Source: Polyodon spathula (lineage: Eukaryota; Chordata; Actinopteri; Acipenseriformes; Polyodontidae). From it: a stretch of DNA of 64,000 nt. The DNA lies in assembly GCF_017654505.1 (NCBI RefSeq), contig NC_054534.1:26830689-26894688 (forward strand), read 5' to 3'. Under the pieces are notes generated by a model, which made no database searches, was not told where the DNA came from, and saw only the letters and a program-made list of their open reading frames with translations. A program made the position numbers and the translations under genes. Numbering within the stretch: the stretch's first letter is position 1; each line of letters starts with the position of its first letter. This document shows positions 57,053 through 64,000 of the stretch, piece after piece.

Positions 57053-60000
57053 ATGTCTGAAGAGCAGCAAGCCGGAGAGGAGCCGGTGTTGAAGGAGGAT
57101 AAGGCGGTGAAGAAGGAAGATGAGGAGGTGAGCAGCGAAGAAGTGCAGACGGCGACCGGCAAAAGCATAGCGGGGGAATCTGAGGGAGCCAAAGTCGATG
57201 CGAGTAGGAACGAGGAAGATGAAGGGTAAGAGTTTGAGAGATCCGCTGATAAAGACGTATTGTTACTTAGGCCAAAAGTTAACTTCAGAAAGCTTGCCAG
57301 TACAAACATGCCATGCTTCTTGCTTTGCCGCTGACGAATGTACCTCAAAGACAGGTTGAGCATTTTTGAACTGTCCGACTATATACAGATAGGCGTTGCT
57401 CTTGCTTTAGACTGAGACACAGGATTTGTTGAAACACGTTTGTTGCTGCTGCATTATAAAATGTTAGTTTCATTTTAGCTACACACTGTTTTATTTGTTT
57501 GTAATCTTTTTGGGGGTTTCTAAATAGCCTAAATCCGTCATTTATAAAATGATTTCCAAGTGTTGACATTTTTGCGCATAGTTTAAGCCTGCCTTGGTAC
57601 TGTAAGTTTTATTTTTTTGAGTCGCTGAAAAAAATGACGTGCGATGCTTTTTTCCCCCTGCAGGAACGATCCTGATGCCTGCAGTGAAACTTCAAGGTAT
57701 GTTAGGATTAAATACTGTTCTTGTTTATATCATTTGTATGGGAAATGTACAGTGCTGCCATTTATTAATGCTATACCGGTACACGAATTCACAGTGCGGT
57801 GATGCGGCAGCAAGCACTGTGTTTAATATATTATTTGTATACTGTAACTACATTTTCTGTATATTTTATAGTCGTTGTTCAGTCAGTAGCCTGCACTGTA
57901 TCATGTCGAGAGGTTTAGAAATACAGCCTGTGCCAGAGAGAGTACCAACCTGCAGTAGATGAGATACGCCCTGTTCTTAGTGTGGCTTGAGGTTGGCCCA
58001 CAACATATGGCGTAAAATTAGAGATCCAGTTTTTCTGCTAAAAATAGCTGGACTGCACCAGAACCCTGGAAGTGACTCTGTGGCATGTTCGTCATGTTTG
58101 GTTCAGAGCGTGTTGGTGGTCACGTTCTGCATTTGACTGAAGTGATGCTTCATTTATTTCAAAATGAGCTGGTGTAATTTGTTTCCCTTGTCCACTGACA
58201 CATGAATTTGGACAGTCTGGAGTGCAAAGTGTGCAATTGAATCAAATAAGTATAACCATCATTTAATCTGATACAATAATTATTCTGTCACTAATATGTT
58301 GGGCCAAGCCATTAAAATATGTGTTTTATTGACCATGCAATGGTGGCTTCTGCATAGATTCCTGTTCTTCAGGATAAAAAGTGCAGTACTGTAGTTCACC
58401 AGGTTCATTCTAGTTGCATTGGTATTTTGAGAATATTGTTTTAATGTGTGTGGGGTGGGGGGGGGTAAATGTATATATTTCTCAACCTCTTTCAGTTGTA
58501 GTGTTTAGGTAACGTGTGCATACAAATTGTTTAATCTGATTATTTTTAAGAAAACATATTCCTATATTTGAAATTTTGGGTGAAATATTGTGCAAATGAA
58601 CAGGGATGCATGCATTTACTACTAAAGTACTGTTAACCTGTACATATTCTATTTAAAAAAAGGTTACTTGATAGTTATCTCTGGGGGAAAAACAAGTTGT
58701 TTGTCCATCTAAATAAGATTATTTATTTATTTATTAATATGCATTACTCTTAACAGAAAAATGTTTGTTGGAGGGCTGAGCTGGGATACCACAAAGAAGG
58801 ATCTCAAAGATTATTTTTGCAAGTTTGGAGAGGTTGTAGACTGCACATTAAAACTGGATCCCATCACTGGACGGTCCAGAGGATTCGGCTTTGTATTATT
58901 TAAAGAGGCTGACAGTGTGGATAAGGTATTTCTTTTCTTAATTAATGACAGGCTTCTCTGAAGAGAGTATCCAGCACAGCTACATGTTGTTCTTCATGTA
59001 GAAAGGGCATAAAGTAATATTCAACGCTCACTCCCCGCTGCAGTCGTATTCATATTTTATTTTTCAAAGTGGATCTCTGGCTGCATCGGTGAACATATAT
59101 TCTACACCAGAGCAACACTGAAATACAGTTGCTACAGCCTGTCCTTGTGTAAGCTGTAATAAAAGCTTGTATTTAATAGTTATGCAAATTGTTTTATATA
59201 TAGTGGTTCCGTGTGGTATGTCAAGAAGGATTAAAAAAAGAATATATATATATATATAAAGCAAATATATCGATTGACCAGAAAGCATGAAAATCCCCTA
59301 GTCTAGTTTAGTTTGATAATTTTCAATCCCTGTCTTGTGCTCTTATCCTAACTTGCCTGGAAAGCGTATAGATTCATTGGCACCACCTGAGCATGAGGTG
59401 TAGTAGTAGTGGTGGTGTTGTGGTCCCATTATGACTGGAAATAAATAGAATGATGAGCTCAGTGGTGATTTAAAAGTTCTATAGGGGTTATGCAGCAGTT
59501 TTAGTGAACAACATCTGAGCACATCATCATCATGCCTATAGTAGTTAAACTTGCAGTAAAACTTGGAATGTGTCAGACTGCTGTGCAATGGGAGCATGTT
59601 TGCAGATAACCACATAATTTGTAGTTATTACAGCAGAATCTATTGGTACTAATCATAGACTACCTTGCCTAATGTATTGTATCATTAGCTAGTCCAGGTT
59701 TAGTGCTAATCGGAGTCTGGGAAAACCAGGCAGTGGTTTTATGAAGTTTGCATTTTTGTATTTAAAGTTTGTGTTGTTTTTATTTTCTGTCATTTCATAA
59801 TTGTCAGAGATGACTTTGTAATCAACAATACAAGCTAGAACACGCCTAACTTTTTAACAGCACTTACCACCATAATCGTTGAGATTGTTCTTTTTACAAA
59901 ATGGTGATGTTTTCTAGGTTATGGCGCAAAAAGAACACAAGTTGAATGGGAAAGTAATTGACCCCAAAAAGGCCAAGGCTATGAAAACGAAAGAGCCAGT

Positions 60001-61311
60001 GAAGAAGGTCTTTGTTGGAGGCCTTTCCCCCGATACCCCCGAAGAGAAAATTAGGGAATATTTTGGTGGTTATGGAGAGGTAATATTCTTGTCAAGTTCA
60101 TTATTTTTTTGTTATGCAGTAATATGGTCTGATGAATTGACATTTATAGAGAATGTTCCTGTGACTTCACCCAGAAGTGTATGACTGGTGTGCCTGTGAC
60201 TTCACCCAGAAGTAGTCTATGACTGGAGCATTCTTGTGAAAGTGGATGCCCAGCTGCTCTCGTGAGGCAGGCGTGTTACGATAGAGGTTCAGAAAGGTAA
60301 TGATTTTAACTGAAATTTTGAATGCCCACAGGTGGAGTCAATAGAACTGCCAATGGAAAACAAGACAAATAAAAGGCGAGGGTTCTGCTTTATTACATTC
60401 AAAGAGGAAGAACCTGTAAAGAAGATAATGGAAAAGAAGTACCACAATGTTGGGCTCAGTAAAGTAAGTTCTTACTTTGTAGTTAGTCACAACTCTCGAT
60501 TATCCTGGGAATGGAAGGGAGGGATGCCCTGGATAAAACAAAAACACGGATAATGTAAAATCTATAAAAAAACATGAGCAGAGTACTGTACTTGATAGTC
60601 TGTTAAAGTAGTTGGTCGTCCTTGGTTTTTTCATTGATTTCCTTTAACAAACCGCTTCTTCATTTTTGAAATCCTGAACCGCATGTTCACCAATTCCATA
60701 TTCCACTGAAAGTTGTTTTTACAGGACTGCCTTTTTCCAGCTTCTCAACTATTTCAAGTTTTTCTTGAATTGTTAAAACCATGTGATTACATTTACTTGC
60801 TGACATGTTTGCAGGCCCAATGGCACGGAGTTACTGACCTAATGGAACTTGCACATGCGGAAAAGACTGCATATTGTACAGTACACCTGTATTTTTCTGT
60901 CTTTTTGGCAGCATGGTTAATCTGCATCCCAGATAATCCGCCCATGGGTAATTGAGAGTTGACTGTAACTGTTTGTTCAGCCTCAATTCTGTTCGTTTGT
61001 TTTTTGTTAATGCTAACAACAGTAAATACTGTATTTATTTGTATGACTGAAGATTTATTGACATGAATTTGGAAACTGAAACTCACTTTAGAAATGGACC
61101 ACAACCCTACCCTTTTAATGATCCCAAACTGTTTACAATGCAGTAGGGCACCGGCCAGAACAGATTATTTTTTGTAAAAAGAAAATTAAACCAAAACTAT
61201 AGTCTGAGTTATTTAACCTAACCGTTTTATGTCCCTTTGGGCCAAAGAACTTAAATATGGTGGTGTGATCTACAGCTATGGCCAAAAGCTATGGCCTAAA
61301 AGATTTTTAAA

Positions 61312-61404
<93 letters not shown>

Positions 61405-62626
61405 CATCATTTAGATCTATTATTTAACATCACGTAATCAAGAACCTACAAAATGATATCGCAAAGGTTTACAGGAAGTCATGATGTAGTACAGTATTTC
61501 ATGTTAGATTTCGAAATGTAACACTTTTCAATTTGTATATGGGAAAACTACAAAGCGGTGTGTAATTCATTATGTTAACGTAACATTATTCAGCAGTTCA
61601 TTCGACTTTATGAAGCAAAATTAGTTAATTCTATAGGATAATGCAAAACTTTTGGCCATGGCTGTAGTCCAGGTTCAAGCAGGTGATTTTTAAATTTTAT
61701 TTCCCCCAATTTGTCACCCTAAAATTCAAGACTTGTGTTTAACCTATTCCTCTATTTAATTTAAAAAACAAACCATTGTAATCCGATGTACACAGAGTGT
61801 AGATTTAGATCCTGGTTTGAACAGAAAAACAGTCCTGTCATAGGTATTCAAGGATCTAGAAGTAAAAGATGTTTATACCCTATTAATCAATATGTTATTT
61901 TTTTGAGCTCTTTATTCAAACAGGTTTTTTTTGTCACTGCAGTGTGAAATCAAAGTTGCCATGTCCAAGGAGCAGTACCAACAGCAGCAACAGCATTGGG
62001 GAGGCAGGGGCAGCTTTGCCATGAGGACTCGAGGAAGAGGAGGTAAATCTGAAATGGGTTGCATTGTTGCAAGTTAACAGGTGGCAGATTAGGAGTTTGA
62101 AAGGGAAAACCATCAATATATACAGTACTACCAAGCATTCCTAATTTAATATCAGATTAGTACATTGCTACTGGTGTGCAGAAAATGTGGTTTGAACTTT
62201 CACTTTAAGAGTATGAATAAATAGAAACCACAATTACAACATTTGGCCACTAGGCTGTGTATGTTATGCAGAAATCCCATTTTAAAAAAAGCCTTGATTA
62301 TAAACCTTGCTTTTCGACACCAGGTGGCACTGCAGTGAGTGTACCTTCTATTAGAGATGAATAAAAAGAGAAGGAGTCTTGCTATGAATCCTCACATGCT
62401 TAAATAATTCTAATCACACTGTAATGCAAAAGAAGCAGCTAATGGTTAGTAATTGAGAAATGGTGCTTTACAGGTCCAAACCAAAGTTGGAACCAGGGAT
62501 ATGGCAACTACTGGAATCAAGGTTATGGCAATTATAACTACGGCTACAACAACCAAGGCTATGGAGGATATGGAGGCTATGATTACTCTGGTTATAACAA
62601 CTACTACGGATATGGTGACTACAGCA
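57053..62626 (+). CDS. HNRNPD: HNRNPD (AUF1), partial at 3' end, 7 exons seen
   Basis: Coding exons: 57053-57225, 57664-57696, 58757-58925, 59918-60079, 60332-60463, 61943-62042, 62474-62626. They join in phase to 307 codons plus one base. The product binds AU-rich elements and directs mRNA decay and telomere and translation roles. The N-terminus is acidic (about 1-57). RRM1 has RNP2 MFVGGL (71-76) and RNP1 RGFGFVLF (110-117). RRM2 has RNP2 VFVGGL (156-161) and RNP1 RGFCFITF (195-202). Exon 7 gives the Gly/Tyr-rich tail. Exon 2 (33 nt) is skippable in frame, like the p40/p45 cassette of human AUF1 but shorter. The last exon, with the expected ...YKPY end, is not in the window. Reading through the exon 7 donor gives a stop after SSM, so a retained-intron isoform is possible. 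Confidence 0.95.
61318..61401. repeat. (AT)n microsatellite in HNRNPD intron 5
   Basis: An AT tract of about 42 units. Confidence 0.95.
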
Positions 62627-64000
62627 GTATGTAAACTTGTTTGTGAAAGCACACATAATAAAAAGAAGAAAATGATATGGCATCACAACATCTTGTTTTT
62701 TTTTTGTTTTTTTTTCCAACTTTTTGTTGTTACTAAATTATTTGAACTGCATCTGCCATTTCTATGTTTTGTGGAAATCAATACACATCTTAATTATATA
62801 ATGAATATAATGCCGTCATAATAACTCATAAGATATACATATTATTGCATTATTTTCTAATATCAGAAAAAACTGTTCATCACTTATTTTGTTAATATAC
62901 GATTAGGAAACAAAGGCATTATTAGTTTGGGATCTTCCTGTTTTAGTTTAATCTTTTATATGTAATATAAAAAATGTGAAGTATTTAAATAGGTCAGCAA
63001 TGTATACCACAATATCCTCCATATTTTGCAACACTTGCAAAATATCTGTCTAAATAAAAACACTTATTTACTTATTTAAAGTAATTTCCTTTCTACATGT
63101 GTTTCTTAGCCTTTCTGCTGTATCCTTTTTTTCTGGACTATTGAAGGCTTAAGTGTGTCAAAAACAAATTGACAGTGACGGCTTTTCTACGTTGAGGGAG
63201 ACAATTTCAACGATTCAAGCATTCAGAGCATTTTGGTGCAGTGGAAATCTCATTTTTGAATGCTCAGCCATTGCCTGTTGTGCTTCAGGGTACCTGGAAC
63301 AGGTGAATGCTGTTCTGTGTTTCTGATTTTTTTTTTTAAATGGTGAAAGAACATGAAAACAACCATTTGGAAATTCAAAACCCCAGCATCAAATACTTTC
63401 AAGTTTCAAAAGCCTCAGAGATGTCAAAACTAAGCACAGAACCATATGCCAAATGGGGGTTCTGTTGTTCAATCAAAAATGTGTTGAAGCTTTAACTGAG
63501 AGAGAAAATTTGAAAGAACAGATTTGTCAAATTTCCAGTACATCTTCTGTGTACAGATGTCACCCTGTGCATAAAACAGTAAAGCAGAATTCTTAAAAAT
63601 AAACTTAAAAATACGGTACCTTGGTAAAATGGATCTTGTTAATCTGTTTTTTCAAATCTTGAATGTCTTTCTGAAAACTATCATGCTGGAATTTATAGTA
63701 AGTTAATATATTTCCTAGGGTAGGAGGTAAAATATCAGCCATTCAGCAGTAAGTTTCTTTATTGTAATGTGTAACCTGTAATGTGTTGAGGATCTCTAAT
63801 TGCATAAGTTTTCTTTGTGCTCAGTGAAGCCAGGACCATTTCCTTTGCAGTTCTATCAGTCAAGAAGATTCAGCCCACACATGACTTGTACAGTAAAACT
63901 CCTCAATTTGGGAAATTATTGTATAGTGAAGGAGTTTTGGGGATCAAAAAGTAAAGAATGACTGTACGAATTAGATATTGCAGTCATCTAAAACAAAGTT
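62627..64000 (+). other. HNRNPD intron 7, start
   Basis: Downstream of the exon 7 donor (AGCA|gtatgt). An AATAAAAAG at about 62658 could serve a truncated isoform. I searched for the terminal coding block (QQSGYGK... or similar) in all + frames and did not find it, so the last exon probably lies beyond 64000. Confidence 0.5.

Overview
The window is eukaryotic nuclear DNA from a vertebrate, most likely a non-teleost ray-finned fish such as a sturgeon or paddlefish. The genes are split by short GT-AG introns, their proteins read very close to the tetrapod orthologues, and the spaces between them hold fish-type repeats: Gypsy LTR elements, CR1/L2-type LINEs, Tc1 relics, a tRNA-derived SINE and long (AT)n and (AAT)n tracts. 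The gene families are well supported. The species guess is inference.

Four protein-coding genes can be read exon by exon. TMEM150C (+) has 7 coding exons at 14515-19325. ENOPH1 (-) has 6 exons at 31701-23271. HNRNPDL (+) has 7 coding exons at 44319-50482 plus candidate 3'UTR exons to about 52 kb. HNRNPD (+) has 7 exons at 57053-62626, and its last coding exon lies past the window end. As I remember it, the order and orientation match human 4q21 (HNRNPD-HNRNPDL-ENOPH1-TMEM150C, inverted). The first 2 kb may be the 3'UTR of the next gene upstream, where SCD5 is expected.

Region by region: 1-8 kb is a possible 3'UTR end, an antisense solo LTR, microsatellites and one orphan exon candidate. 8.0-13.4 kb is a LINE inserted inside an older LINE, which also carries a 210-bp solo LTR with a clean target-site duplication. 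14.5-19.3 kb is TMEM150C, with a fold-back element in its last intron. 21.3-22.7 kb is a split SINE. 23.3-31.7 kb is ENOPH1, with a solo LTR in intron 4. 33.1-41.4 kb is a decayed Gypsy element broken twice: once in reverse transcriptase by a small gag-only LTR element (35046-38148), and once in integrase by an LTR-like piece plus Tc1-type inverted repeats. 44.3-52 kb is HNRNPDL, with a dead Tc1 transposon in intron 5. 57-62.6 kb is HNRNPD.

HNRNPDL and HNRNPD are tandem paralogues coding for RNA-binding proteins with two RRMs and a Gly/Tyr-rich tail. ENOPH1 acts in methionine salvage. TMEM150C is a DRAM/TMEM150-family membrane protein linked to mechanosensation. They share synteny, not a pathway. 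The strongest candidate for something undescribed is the gag-only LTR element: it has a tRNA-Leu primer site, a polypurine tract, a 5-bp duplication and one protein with two zinc knuckles followed by expanding 12-residue repeats.
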